Below, one piece after another: positions 25,305-33,865 of a stretch of 45,977 nucleotides of DNA. The position numbers and the translations under genes are program-made. This stretch comes from Thiobacillus sp. UBA3361 (GTDB lineage Bacteria > Pseudomonadota > Gammaproteobacteria > Burkholderiales > Thiobacillaceae). Position 1 is the stretch's first letter; every line of letters begins with the position of its first letter. The notes beneath the pieces are model-generated. The model ran no database searches, was not told the origin of the DNA, and was given only the letters and a program-made list of their open reading frames with translations. The stretch is from positions 1 to 45,977 of the forward strand of contig DEQR01000048.1 of the NCBI GenBank assembly GCA_002360535.1, in the 5' to 3' direction.

Positions 25305-26759
25305 ATGAACCCTTCCTCCGACAGGCTGTTTCACAGGATGCTGAGCCTACTCCCGGCATTGGCTATATCCGCCTTGATGGTCGGCTGCGCCGCACAGAAA
25401 CCGGTCACCCGACCCGCCGAACCGGCCGTGCCCAGCCACTGGCGCAGCGTCCCGGATACCCGGCCGCGAGACACGGCCGCGCTGGCCGAGTGGTGGCGGC
25501 AGTTTCGCGATCCGGTCCTGGACGCCCTCGTCGCGGATGCCCTGGCTGCCAATCCGGATATGAACTCCGCCCAGGCCCAGCTGCGCGAGGCCCGCGCCCG
25601 GCGCGACGTTTCCGCGGCCGCCCTGGGGGTGACGGTGACCGGCTCGGCCACCGCCGGCCGTGCCAAGTCCAGCCGCGAGAGCGGCGGCGGCACCACCCGC
25701 AACAACTTCCAGGCGGGTTTCGACGCCAGTTGGGAACCGGACGTGTTCGGCGGCCTGCGGCGTGGCCTGGAGGCCAGCGAGGCGGATCTGGACGCCAGTC
25801 TGGAAAACCTGCGCGACGTGCGCGTCAGCCTGGTGGCCGAGGTGGCCCGCAACTATGTGGAACTGCGCACCGGCGAGCGGCGCCTGGCCATCGCCGAACG
25901 CAACCTCGCCACCCTGGAGGAAACCCACGACCTGACCCGCTGGCGCCACCAGGCCGGCCTGGCCACGGAACTGGACGAGGCCCAGGCGCGTACCCAGGTG
26001 GAGCAGACTCGCGCCGCGCTGCCCGCCCTGCGCACCGCCATCGTCGAGGCGCGGCACCGCCTGGCCATCCTCCTCGGCCGGGCACCGGACGAAATGGATG
26101 CCCGCCTGGGGCAGGCGGGCGACATCCCCGACGCCGACGACCGGGTGAGCATGGGCATCCCGGCCGAGACCCTGCGCCAGCGCCCCGACGTGCGCGCCGC
26201 CGAACGCCAGGTGGCGGCCCAGGCCGCTCGGCTGGCCGAGGCGGAGGCGGCTCGTTTCCCCAGCTTCAGTCTGGGCGGCTCCCTGGGCCTGCAATCCCTG
26301 GCTGTCAACCGGCTGTTGAGTAGCGACGCGGGGACCGCTTCCTTGCTGGCCGGCATCACCGCACCGTTGTTCGATGCCGGCCGCATACGCGGCAACATCG
26401 CCATCCAGGACGCCCTGCTGGAACAGGCCGTCGAAGGCTATCGCGCCGCCATCCTCAACGCCCTGGGCGACGTGGAGAACGCCCTTGCCGCCCTGGCCAA
26501 CGGCCGCGCCCGCCAGGCGGAACTGGGACGGGCCACGGCCTCTTCGCACACCGCCCACCGCATCGCACTGGACCGCTACGCCGCGGGCCTGATCGACTTT
26601 CAGTCGGTGCTGGACAGCCAGCGCACGCTCCTCGGCCTGGAGGACCAACTGGTCAGCGGCACTGGCGAGCAGACCACCGCCCTCATCCAACTCTACAAGG
26701 CCATGGGCGGCGGCTGGACGCCCGAAGCCACCCCCGCCCCCGTCAAGGACCCGCCATGA
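25305..26759 (+). CDS. Outer-membrane efflux lipoprotein, TolC/NodT family
   Basis: The 484-residue protein from the ATG at 25305 has a lipoprotein signal with lipobox LMVGC (Cys at about 28), so it is acylated and sorted to the outer membrane. Two OEP repeats follow, with FRDPVLDALVADALAANPDMNSAQAQLREARARR and RQRPDVRAAERQVAAQAARLAEAEAARFPSFSLGGSLG, and a C-terminal LIDFQSVLDSQRTLLGLEDQL. It is the outer channel of a tripartite pump with the adaptor and ABC subunits encoded next, the adaptor ATG overlapping its stop. Longer upstream starts would add 36 non-signal residues. Confidence 0.93.
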   Translation: MNPSSDRLFHRMLSLLPALAISALMVGCAAQKPVTRPAEPAVPSHWRSVPDTRPRDTAALAEWWRQFRDPVLDALVADALAANPDMNSAQAQLREARARRDVSAAALGVTVTGSATAGRAKSSRESGGGTTRNNFQAGFDASWEPDVFGGLRRGLEASEADLDASLENLRDVRVSLVAEVARNYVELRTGERRLAIAERNLATLEETHDLTRWRHQAGLATELDEAQARTQVEQTRAALPALRTAIVEARHRLAILLGRAPDEMDARLGQAGDIPDADDRVSMGIPAETLRQRPDVRAAERQVAAQAARLAEAEAARFPSFSLGGSLGLQSLAVNRLLSSDAGTASLLAGITAPLFDAGRIRGNIAIQDALLEQAVEGYRAAILNALGDVENALAALANGRARQAELGRATASSHTAHRIALDRYAAGLIDFQSVLDSQRTLLGLEDQLVSGTGEQTTALIQLYKAMGGGWTPEATPAPVKDPP

Positions 26760-28060
26760 ACGCCATTCCGCCCACCCCCGCCGACAGGACCGCCGAACTG
26801 GAGCGTCTGCTAGGCGGGAGAGCCCACCACCGCTTCCCGGCCCGCCGCTGGATGTGGCTCGGCCCCCTGCTGGCGCTGCTGTTGGCGGGCCTGGGCTATG
26901 GCCTGTGGAAGGGCGGGCAGGAACCCGCCGCACCGCGCTTCCACACCGAGCCCGTGATCCTGGGCACCCTGGTGGTGAAGGTCTCCGCCACCGGCAAACT
27001 GCAACCCACCAATCAGGTGGACGTGGGCAGCGAGCTGTCGGGCATCGTCGAGAAGGTGCTCGTGGACGAGAACGACCGGGTGCGCAAGGGACAGGAACTG
27101 GCGCGCCTGGACCTCTCCAAGCTGAACGACGCGGTGGCCAAGTCGAGCGCCAATCTGGCCGCCGCCGAGGCCCAGTCGCGCCAGACGCAGGCCACCCTGG
27201 CCGAGGCGCGCGCCAACCTGAGCCGGCTGCGCCAGGTGGCGGAACTGTCCGGCGGCAAGGTGCCGTCGAAGAACGAAATGGACGGCGCGGAGGCAAATGT
27301 GAAGCGCGCCGAGGCCAACCTCGCCAGTGCCGCGTCCGGAGTGGCCCAGGCCCAGGCCGGGCTGCGGTCCGACGAGACCAACCTGGCCAAGGCCCATATC
27401 CGTTCGCCCATCGACGGCGTGGTGCTGACCCGCAAGGTGGAACCGGGCCAGACCGTGGCCGCCTCGCTGCAGGCACCGGTCCTGTTCACCCTGGCCGAGG
27501 ACCTGGCCAAGATGGAATTGCAGGTGGACGTGGACGAGGCCGACGTGGGCCAGGTCGAGGTGGGCCAGTCCGCGACCTTCGGCGTGGATGCCTGGCCCGG
27601 CCGCGAATATCCCGCCTCCATCATCCGCGTCGGCTACGGCTCGCAGGTGACGGAAGGGGTGGTCTCCTACCCCACCGCCCTGCGGGTGGACAACGAGGAC
27701 CTGAGCCTGCGGCCGGGCATGACTGCCACCGCGGAGATCACGACGCTGCGCCGCGCCGATGTCCTGCTGGTGCCCAATGCCGCCTTGCGCTTCACGCCGC
27801 CCAGCGCCGATGCGGGTGCCGCCAAATCGCGCGGCATGGTGGGCATGCTGATGCCCCGCCCGCCCCGCCAGGCGCCCAAGCAGCCGGCCGCCGCGGCGGA
27901 CAAGGACGGCGGCCGCCGCGTCTGGGTCCTGCGCGACGGCCAGCTCGTGCCCTTGACCATCCACACCGGCGCCAGCGACGGGCGTATGACCGAAGTCGTC
28001 GGCGGCGACCTCAAGGCGGGCATGCAGGTCATCACCGAGAGCCTGAGCGGCAAGCCATGA
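26756..28060 (+). CDS. macA: MacA-like periplasmic adaptor (HlyD family)
   Basis: The 434-residue protein has one N-terminal membrane helix (about 33-52), a lipoyl half-motif (VSATGKLQPTNQVDVGSELSGIVEKVLVDENDRVRKGQELARLD), a coiled coil rich in Ala (about 115-215), the second half (IRSPIDGVVLTRKVEPGQTV) and beta-barrel and membrane-proximal domains. It bridges the inner-membrane ABC transporter and the outer-membrane lipoprotein. A Pro/Ala/Lys-rich insertion (PRPPRQAPKQPAAAADKDGG) interrupts the last domain. The gene overlaps both neighbours as ATGA. Substrate is unknown; macrolides, peptides or siderophores are known for the family. Confidence 0.92.
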   Translation: MNAIPPTPADRTAELERLLGGRAHHRFPARRWMWLGPLLALLLAGLGYGLWKGGQEPAAPRFHTEPVILGTLVVKVSATGKLQPTNQVDVGSELSGIVEKVLVDENDRVRKGQELARLDLSKLNDAVAKSSANLAAAEAQSRQTQATLAEARANLSRLRQVAELSGGKVPSKNEMDGAEANVKRAEANLASAASGVAQAQAGLRSDETNLAKAHIRSPIDGVVLTRKVEPGQTVAASLQAPVLFTLAEDLAKMELQVDVDEADVGQVEVGQSATFGVDAWPGREYPASIIRVGYGSQVTEGVVSYPTALRVDNEDLSLRPGMTATAEITTLRRADVLLVPNAALRFTPPSADAGAAKSRGMVGMLMPRPPRQAPKQPAAAADKDGGRRVWVLRDGQLVPLTIHTGASDGRMTEVVGGDLKAGMQVITESLSGKP

Positions 28061-28803
28061 GCCAGGCAGCGCCCGCCGGGCCGGACGACGGCGCCCTCAT
28101 CCGCCTGAACGGCATCACCAAGACCTACGGCCGCGGCACGGCCGCCTTCGCCGCGCTGCGCGGCGTCGATATGCGCATCGACGAGGGGGAATTCGTGGCC
28201 ATCATGGGCCCCAGCGGTTCGGGCAAATCGACGGTCATGAACCTGCTCGGCTGCCTGGACACCCCCAGCGGCGGCAGCTACCAGTTCCGCGGCGTGCACG
28301 TGGAGCGCCTCGACCGCAACCAGCGCGCCCTGCTGCGCCGCCACTTCCTGGGCTTCGTATTCCAGGGCTTCAACCTGCTGGCGCGCACCAGCGCCCTGGA
28401 GAACGTGGAATTGCCCCTGCTCTACCGGGGCGAGCCGGCCTCGCGCCGCCATGCCGCCGCCGCCCAGGCGCTGGCCTCGGTGGGCCTCACGGGCTGGGAA
28501 CACCATAGCCCGGCGGAGCTCTCGGGCGGACAGCAGCAGCGGGTGGCCATCGCCCGGGCCATCGTCACCGCGCCCTCCGTGCTGCTGGCCGATGAGCCCA
28601 CCGGCAACCTGGACAGCAAAACCAGCCACGAGATCATGGAACTGATCGCCGCCCTGAACCGCGAACGGGGCATCGCCGTGCTGATGGTCACCCATGAACC
28701 GGAGATGGCCGGCTACGCCGGTCGCGTGATCCGCTTCGTGGACGGCCGGGTGGCGAGCGACCAGCGCAACGCCCCAGGGCCGGCGGACGGGGAGGACGGC
28801 TGA
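28057..28803 (+). CDS. ABC transporter ATPase, MacB/LolD type
   Basis: The 248-residue ATPase shows Walker A GPSGSGKST, the Q-loop FQGFNLL, signature LSGGQQQRVAIARA, Walker B VLLADEP and H-loop VTHEPE. GLSY-type spacing and the phrase LGCLDTPSGGSYQF place it with the MacB/LolD/FtsE group that powers mechanotransmission rather than transport through the membrane core. In Escherichia coli MacB this domain is fused to the permease; here it is separate, with TGATG overlap to the permease gene. Confidence 0.94.
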   Translation: MSQAAPAGPDDGALIRLNGITKTYGRGTAAFAALRGVDMRIDEGEFVAIMGPSGSGKSTVMNLLGCLDTPSGGSYQFRGVHVERLDRNQRALLRRHFLGFVFQGFNLLARTSALENVELPLLYRGEPASRRHAAAAQALASVGLTGWEHHSPAELSGGQQQRVAIARAIVTAPSVLLADEPTGNLDSKTSHEIMELIAALNRERGIAVLMVTHEPEMAGYAGRVIRFVDGRVASDQRNAPGPADGEDG

Positions 28804-30005
28804 TGCTGTGGAACACCCTGCTCCTGGCCCTGCGCTCGATACGGCGCAACCTGCTGCGCTCCTTCCTGACCATACTGGGCGTGGTCATCGGCGTGGCCGC
28901 GGTGATCACCATGGTCACCCTGGGCAACGGCGCCACCAAGGCGGTGTCCGACCAGATCGCCAGCCTGGGCAGCAACCTGCTCATGGTGCGCCCCGGCCAG
29001 CGTTTCGGGCCCGGCTCGGAGGATGCGGCCAAGTTCAAGGCCGCCGACGCGGAGGCGGTGCGGGTCCAGATCGCCGCCATCCAGGCGGTCGCGCCGGTGA
29101 GCAACAAGAACGTTACCCTGGTCTATCAGGCGCGCAACTGGTCCACCATGGTCACCGGCAGCAACAACGACTATTTCTTGGCCGGCAACTGGCACCTGGC
29201 CGCCGGCCGCACCTTCACCGAGGCCGAGGAACGGGCCGGCAAGGCGGTGTGCGTGCTCGGCGCGACAGTGCGGGAGAAGCTGTTCGCCGGGCAGAATCCG
29301 GTGGGCAGCCAGATCCGCGTCAAGCAGTTCGCCTGCGAGGTGATCGGACTGCTGCAATCCAAGGGCCAGTCCGCCATGGGCTCGGACCAGGACGACGCGG
29401 TGATCATGCCCCTGCGCACCGTGCAGCGCCGCCTGACCGGCAGCCAGGACGTGGGCATGCTGATGGTTTCGGTGCGCGAGGGGGTGTCCATCGACGCGGC
29501 CAAGGAGCAGCTCACCCTGCTGCTGCGGGAACGGCGCAAGATCGCCGAAAACGAGGAGGACGACTTCCGGGTCATGGACACCCGGCAGATCGCCGAGACC
29601 TTCACCAGCACCACCCGCATCCTGACCACCCTGCTGGGGGCGGTGGCGGCGGTGAGCCTGCTGGTGGGGGGCATCGGCATCATGAACATCATGCTGGTGT
29701 CGGTGACCGAGCGCACCCGCGAGATCGGCATCCGCCTGGCCATCGGGGCGTTGGAACGGGAGGTGCTGATGCAGTTCCTCATTGAGGCCGTGGTGCTGTC
29801 CAGCCTGGGCGGCGTGATCGGCATCGCCCTGGCCGCCGCCGCCTCCATGTCACTGTCGGGGCTGATGCAGGTGCCCTACCTGTTCGACCCCTTCATCAAC
29901 CTGGCCTCCTTCCTGTTTTCAGCGGCCATCGGCGTGATATTCGGCTATTTCCCCGCGCGCCGGGCGGCGCAACTGGACCCCATCGAGGCCTTGCGCCACG
30001 AGTAG
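28803..30005 (+). CDS. MacB-like ABC permease (FtsX/MacB core)
   Basis: The 400-residue permease has a first membrane helix (LLRSFLTILGVVIGVAAVITMVTLGNG), a periplasmic MacB core domain (about 50-240), and three C-terminal helices beginning TLLGAVAAVSLLVGGIGIMNIMLVSVTERTREIGIRLAIGA, the FtsX signature. It ends ARRAAQLDPIEALRHE, typical of the family. It pairs with the ATPase gene it overlaps and with the upstream adaptor and outer-membrane lipoprotein. A strong terminator follows 10 bp after the stop. Confidence 0.94.
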   Translation: MLWNTLLLALRSIRRNLLRSFLTILGVVIGVAAVITMVTLGNGATKAVSDQIASLGSNLLMVRPGQRFGPGSEDAAKFKAADAEAVRVQIAAIQAVAPVSNKNVTLVYQARNWSTMVTGSNNDYFLAGNWHLAAGRTFTEAEERAGKAVCVLGATVREKLFAGQNPVGSQIRVKQFACEVIGLLQSKGQSAMGSDQDDAVIMPLRTVQRRLTGSQDVGMLMVSVREGVSIDAAKEQLTLLLRERRKIAENEEDDFRVMDTRQIAETFTSTTRILTTLLGAVAAVSLLVGGIGIMNIMLVSVTERTREIGIRLAIGALEREVLMQFLIEAVVLSSLGGVIGIALAAAASMSLSGLMQVPYLFDPFINLASFLFSAAIGVIFGYFPARRAAQLDPIEALRHE

Positions 30006-30015
30006 GACAGACACG

Positions 30016-30041
30016 AAAAAGCCCCCGAGAGGGGGCTTTTT
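30016..30041. terminator. Bidirectional terminator between efflux permease and ppsA
   Basis: A perfect stem GCCCCC/GGGGGC with a GAGA loop is flanked by AAAAA and TTTTT, so it can work for both convergent genes. It lies 10 bp after the permease stop and 16 bp before the ppsA stop. Confidence 0.92.
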
Positions 30042-30057
30042 CCCATCAGGCCAGGCC

Positions 30058-32427
30058 TCAGCCCTTGTGCATGGCGGCCAGCCGCGTCCAGGTGGACACC
30101 ACCGTGTCCGGGTTCAGGGACAGGCTGTCGATACCTTCGGCCATCAGCCATTCTGCCAGGTCGGGATGGTCGGACGGCCCCTGGCCGCAGATGCCGACGT
30201 ATTTACCTGCCTGCTTGGCGGCCTGGATGGCCATGGCCAGGAATTTCTTCACCGCCGGGTTGCGCTCGTCGAAGCTGGCCGCCACCAGGCTGGAATCCCG
30301 ATCCAGGCCCAGGGTGAGTTGGGTCAGGTCGTTGGAGCCGATGGAGAAACCGTCGAAGCGTTGCAGGAACTCCTCGGCCAGCAGCACATTGGACGGCAGC
30401 TCGCACATCATGATGATCTTGAGCTCGTTCTTTCCCCGCTCCAGTCCGTTTTCCGCCAGCACCTCCAGGGCCGCGTCGGCGTCCTTCAGGGTGCGCACGA
30501 AGGGCAGCATCACCTCCACGTTGGTCAGGCCCATGTCCTCGCGCACCCGGCGCATGGCCCGGCATTCCAGCTGGAAGGCGTGGCGGAACATGTGGCTGGC
30601 GTAGCGGCCGGCGCCGCGGAAGCCCAGCATGGGGTTTTCCTCATGGGGTTCGTAGAGGGGGCCGCCGATCAGGTTGGCGTACTCGTTGGACTTGAAGTCG
30701 GACATGCGCACGATCACCCGCTTCGGCCAGAACGCGGAGCCGATGGTGGCGATGCCCTCGGCCAGCTTCTCCACGTAGAACGTCACGGGATCGGCGTAGC
30801 CGTGGATGCGCGCGTCGATGGCCTTCTTCACGTCGTCCGGCATCTTCCGGTATTCCAGGCAGGCGTTGGGGTGGATGCCGATGGCGTTGTTGATGATGAA
30901 TTCCAGCCGCGCCAGGCCCACGCCCTCGTTGGGCAGCATGGCGAAGTGGAAGGCCTGCTCGGGGTTGCCCACGTTCATCATGATCTTGACGGGGATGTCC
31001 GGCATGGTCTGCATGACCGTCTCGGTGCGCTCGAACTTGAGCAGGCCCTGATAGACGTAGCCGTCCTCCCCCTCGGCGCAGGAAACGGTGACTTCGGCGC
31101 CTTCCGGCACGCTGCCGGTGGCGGTGCCCGCGCCAACCACGGCCGGCACGCCCAGTTCGCGGGCGACGATGGCGGCGTGGCAGGTGCGCCCGCCCCGGTC
31201 AGTGACGATGGCGGCGGCCTTCTTCATGACCGGTTCCCAATCCGGATCAGTCATCTCGGCGATCAGCACGTCGCCCGCCTGCACCTCGTGCATCTGCGCC
31301 AGGGACTTGATGACCCGCGCCTTGCCCTGGCCGATCTTGGTGCCGATGGCCCGGCCGTGGGCCAGCACCGGCCCTTTCTCCTGCAACTTGAAGCGCACCT
31401 GCACGTTGCCGGCGCGGGATTTCACCGTTTCCGGCCGCGCCTGCAGGATGTAGAGCTTGCCGTCCAGGCCATCGCGGCCCCACTCGATGTCCATCGGCCG
31501 GCCGTAATGCCGCTCGATGGTTATCGCGTAGCGGCCCAGTTCCAGCAATTCTTCGTCCTCCAACGCGAAGCTGTGCCGAAAGCTCAGCGGCACTTCCTCG
31601 ATGCGCGTGGACCGTTCGGCCACCGACTCGGCGGCGAACACCATGCGGATGGCCTTGTCGCCCAGCTTCTTGCGCACGATGGGGCGGCTGCCAGCCTGCA
31701 GGGTGGGCTTGTGCACGTAGTACTCGTCCGGGTTCACCGAACCCTGCACCACCGTTTCGCCCAAGCCGTAGGAGGCGTTGATGAACACCACGTCGCGGAA
31801 GCCGGACTCGGTATCGATGGTGAACATGACGCCGGCGGCGCCCAGATCCGAGCGCACCATGCGCTGGATGCCGGCGGACAGGGCCACCACGGCGTGCTCG
31901 AAGCCGTTGTGCACCCGGTAGGCGATGGCACGGTCGTTGTACAGCGAGGCGAAGCAGCGCTTGACCGCGTCCAGCAGGTTGTCGGCGCCCTGGATGTTGA
32001 GGAAGGTCTCCTGCTGGCCGGCGAAGGAGGCATCGGGCAGGTCCTCGGCGGTAGCCGACGAGCGCACGGCGAACTGCAAATCGTCTTCCGCCTCGGCGCA
32101 CATCAGGCGGTGCTCGCGGCGGATGGCTTTTTCCAGGCCCTCGGGCAGCGGGGCCTCCATCAGCCAGCCGCGTATCTCCTTGCCGGCGGCCACCAGGGCG
32201 GTCACGTCGTCCACGTCCAGATGCTCGAGGCGAACCGCGATCCGGTCGGCCAGGCCACCGTGGGTGAGGAACTCTCGGAAGGCATCGGCGGTGGTGGCGA
32301 ATCCGTCGGGCACCCGCACCCCCTTGCTGGTGAGGTTGGAGATCATTTCCCCCAGGGAAGCGTTCTTGCCGCCGACCTTGTCCACATCGTGCATGGACAG
32401 GTCCCGAAAACGCGCGATATAGTCCAT
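30058..32427 (-). CDS. ppsA: Phosphoenolpyruvate synthase
   Basis: The 789-residue enzyme makes PEP, AMP and phosphate from pyruvate and ATP, the entry to gluconeogenesis. The N-terminal ATP-grasp part begins VGGKNASLGEMISNL. The central swivelling domain carries the catalytic His in GGRTCHAAIVARELGVPAVVG, and the C-terminal TIM barrel includes FSIGSNDLTQLTLGLDRDS and GICGQGPSDHPDL. The start is the ATG at 32427 (MDYIARFRDLSMHDVDKVG). A longer open frame upstream is a shadow of ppsR. The divergent ppsR encodes its regulator. Confidence 0.97.
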   Translation of the reverse strand: MDYIARFRDLSMHDVDKVGGKNASLGEMISNLTSKGVRVPDGFATTADAFREFLTHGGLADRIAVRLEHLDVDDVTALVAAGKEIRGWLMEAPLPEGLEKAIRREHRLMCAEAEDDLQFAVRSSATAEDLPDASFAGQQETFLNIQGADNLLDAVKRCFASLYNDRAIAYRVHNGFEHAVVALSAGIQRMVRSDLGAAGVMFTIDTESGFRDVVFINASYGLGETVVQGSVNPDEYYVHKPTLQAGSRPIVRKKLGDKAIRMVFAAESVAERSTRIEEVPLSFRHSFALEDEELLELGRYAITIERHYGRPMDIEWGRDGLDGKLYILQARPETVKSRAGNVQVRFKLQEKGPVLAHGRAIGTKIGQGKARVIKSLAQMHEVQAGDVLIAEMTDPDWEPVMKKAAAIVTDRGGRTCHAAIVARELGVPAVVGAGTATGSVPEGAEVTVSCAEGEDGYVYQGLLKFERTETVMQTMPDIPVKIMMNVGNPEQAFHFAMLPNEGVGLARLEFIINNAIGIHPNACLEYRKMPDDVKKAIDARIHGYADPVTFYVEKLAEGIATIGSAFWPKRVIVRMSDFKSNEYANLIGGPLYEPHEENPMLGFRGAGRYASHMFRHAFQLECRAMRRVREDMGLTNVEVMLPFVRTLKDADAALEVLAENGLERGKNELKIIMMCELPSNVLLAEEFLQRFDGFSIGSNDLTQLTLGLDRDSSLVAASFDERNPAVKKFLAMAIQAAKQAGKYVGICGQGPSDHPDLAEWLMAEGIDSLSLNPDTVVSTWTRLAAMHKG

Positions 32428-32470
32428 TTCAATCCCCGAAACGTTGACAAAGCGCTGAGCTTCTTCCCCC

Positions 32471-33283
32471 TTGACCCCGGCACGACCCGTCTTTTTCGTT
32501 TCCGACCATACCGGAATCACCGCCGAGATCCTCGGCAAGAGTCTCCTCTCCCAATTCCCAGACGAAGCCTTCGCATACACGAGTGTACCCTTCGTGGATT
32601 CGGTTGAGAAAGCCTTTTTTGCGGCGCAGCAAGTCAAAACCGCATGGAAAGAATCGACGCTCAAACCATTCGTGTTCTCGACCTTGACGGATCCCGGAGA
32701 ACGCGCGGCATTGGCCAGCAGCGACGCCGTGGTCATGGATATTTACGGCCACTTCTTGGCGATGATGGTGGCGGAAATCGGCCATCCCGCGATTCCCCTG
32801 CGGGGCCGGTTTCACAGCATGCAGGATTCCGGTTCCTACGGATCGCGCATCGATGCCGTCAATTTTACCCTGGCGGCGGATGACGGCCTGGGAGTAGAAA
32901 AATACCAGCTGGCGGATTTGATTCTCGTCGGCGTGTCACGCAGCGGAAAAACCCCGACTTCGCTTTACATGGCCATGCAATACGGTTTGCGAGTCGCCAA
33001 TTACCCTCTGACGCCGGAAAACTTCGAGCGCCCCGACCTGCCGGACAGCTTGAAACCGTATTTACCCAAATTGCGCGGTCTGACCCTGTCGCCGGAGAGA
33101 TTGTCGCAGATCCGCGCCGAGCGCCGCCCCAACAGCACCTATGCGGCGCTGGAAACCTGCCGGCAGGAATTGCGGGCGGCGGAAACCATGCTGCACGCCA
33201 CCGGTGTGCCCATTGTCGATTCCACTTCGCGTTCCGTGGAAGAAATCGCCGCCATGTTGCGGGTCAAGGCCCGGGGAAACTAA
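32471..33283 (+). CDS. ppsR: PEP synthase regulatory protein
   Basis: The 270-residue DUF299 protein opens VFFVSDHTGITAEILGKSLLSQF and carries a P-loop in LILVGVSRSGKTPTSLYMA, both family hallmarks. It both inactivates PEP synthase by ADP-dependent phosphorylation of a threonine next to the catalytic His and reactivates it by phosphorolysis. The only start that keeps the full N-terminus is a TTG at 32471; an in-frame TGA lies five codons upstream. No Shine-Dalgarno sequence is seen. It faces ppsA across just 43 bp. TTGACA at 32444-32449 is too close to the start to be a normal -35. Confidence 0.95.
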   Translation: MTPARPVFFVSDHTGITAEILGKSLLSQFPDEAFAYTSVPFVDSVEKAFFAAQQVKTAWKESTLKPFVFSTLTDPGERAALASSDAVVMDIYGHFLAMMVAEIGHPAIPLRGRFHSMQDSGSYGSRIDAVNFTLAADDGLGVEKYQLADLILVGVSRSGKTPTSLYMAMQYGLRVANYPLTPENFERPDLPDSLKPYLPKLRGLTLSPERLSQIRAERRPNSTYAALETCRQELRAAETMLHATGVPIVDSTSRSVEEIAAMLRVKARGN

Positions 33284-33413
33284 TTCCCCCGCTTGGCCGC
33301 CATTCTCCTTACTGTCATTACTGAAATTCGCCGGCTCCGACACAATATCTGATTGTCAATGGACAATTCCCCCGCTCCATTGCATTGCATTCGCAATTAT
33401 TTTTTCGGCAAGC

Positions 33414-33443
33414 TTGCATCGGCAATATTCGTCTATTTATACT
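33414..33443 (+). promoter_or_regulatory. Predicted sigma-70 promoter of the H-NS gene
   Basis: TTGCAT (33414-33419) and TATACT (33438-33443) are spaced by 18 bp in a locally AT-rich stretch. Start of transcription near 33450 would leave a leader of about 40 nt, with AAGGAG (33479-33484) as the ribosome binding site. The AT-rich run upstream could allow autorepression by H-NS. Confidence 0.55.
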
Positions 33444-33490
33444 CGCGGCCATGCCGATGCGGCATGAGTCCATTGTCCAAGGAGTGAACT

Positions 33491-33802
33491 ATGTCCAGTT
33501 ACAAGGAATTACAGGAAAAAATCGCCCAGTTGCAGGTAGAAGCCGAAAAGGTCCGCAAGCAGGAAATCGCCAACGTGATCACCGATCTCAAGGCAAAGAT
33601 GGTGGAATTCGGTATCAGCTGCGAAGACCTGGGTTGTGGCGGCAAGACCCGAGGCCGCAGAAAATCATCCGCCAGCGCCTCGCCGGCCAAATACCGCAAT
33701 CCCGCGACGGGTGAAACCTGGACCGGAAAAGGCCGGCGTCCGAAATGGATCGTGGATGCCGAACAGCATGGCAAGAACGCTAAAGATTTCCTGATCTCCT
33801 GA
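33491..33802 (+). CDS. H-NS family nucleoid-associated protein
   Basis: The 103-residue protein has an N-terminal coiled-coil oligomerisation part (YKELQEKIAQLQVEAEKVRKQE), a linker rich in Ser, Lys and Arg, and the C-terminal DNA-binding motif KYRNPATGETWTGKGRRPKW, where GKGRRPKW corresponds to the AT-hook-like Q/RGR loop. Such proteins silence AT-rich, often horizontally acquired DNA. The length matches the short betaproteobacterial paralogues (BpH3/MvaT-unlike). It is monocistronic, with its own promoter and a strong terminator. Confidence 0.93.
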   Translation: MSSYKELQEKIAQLQVEAEKVRKQEIANVITDLKAKMVEFGISCEDLGCGGKTRGRRKSSASASPAKYRNPATGETWTGKGRRPKWIVDAEQHGKNAKDFLIS

Positions 33803-33816
33803 AGGCGTCCCAACAG

Positions 33817-33846
33817 AAAAAAGGCAGGCTTGGGCCTGCCTTTTTT
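33817..33846. terminator. Bidirectional terminator between H-NS gene and M48 protease
   Basis: The stem GGCAGGC/GCCTGCC with loop TTGG is extended by A6 on the left and T6 on the right, so it can end transcription from both convergent genes. It lies 15 bp after the H-NS stop and 20 bp before the protease stop. Confidence 0.92.
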
Positions 33847-33865
33847 ATTGGCCGTCGCGCCGCAA

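Noticed and set aside
30067..32607. Rightward open frame of 846 codons antisense to ppsA
   Set aside because: ppsA is complete and conserved on the minus strand. The antisense translation is low-complexity shadow text.
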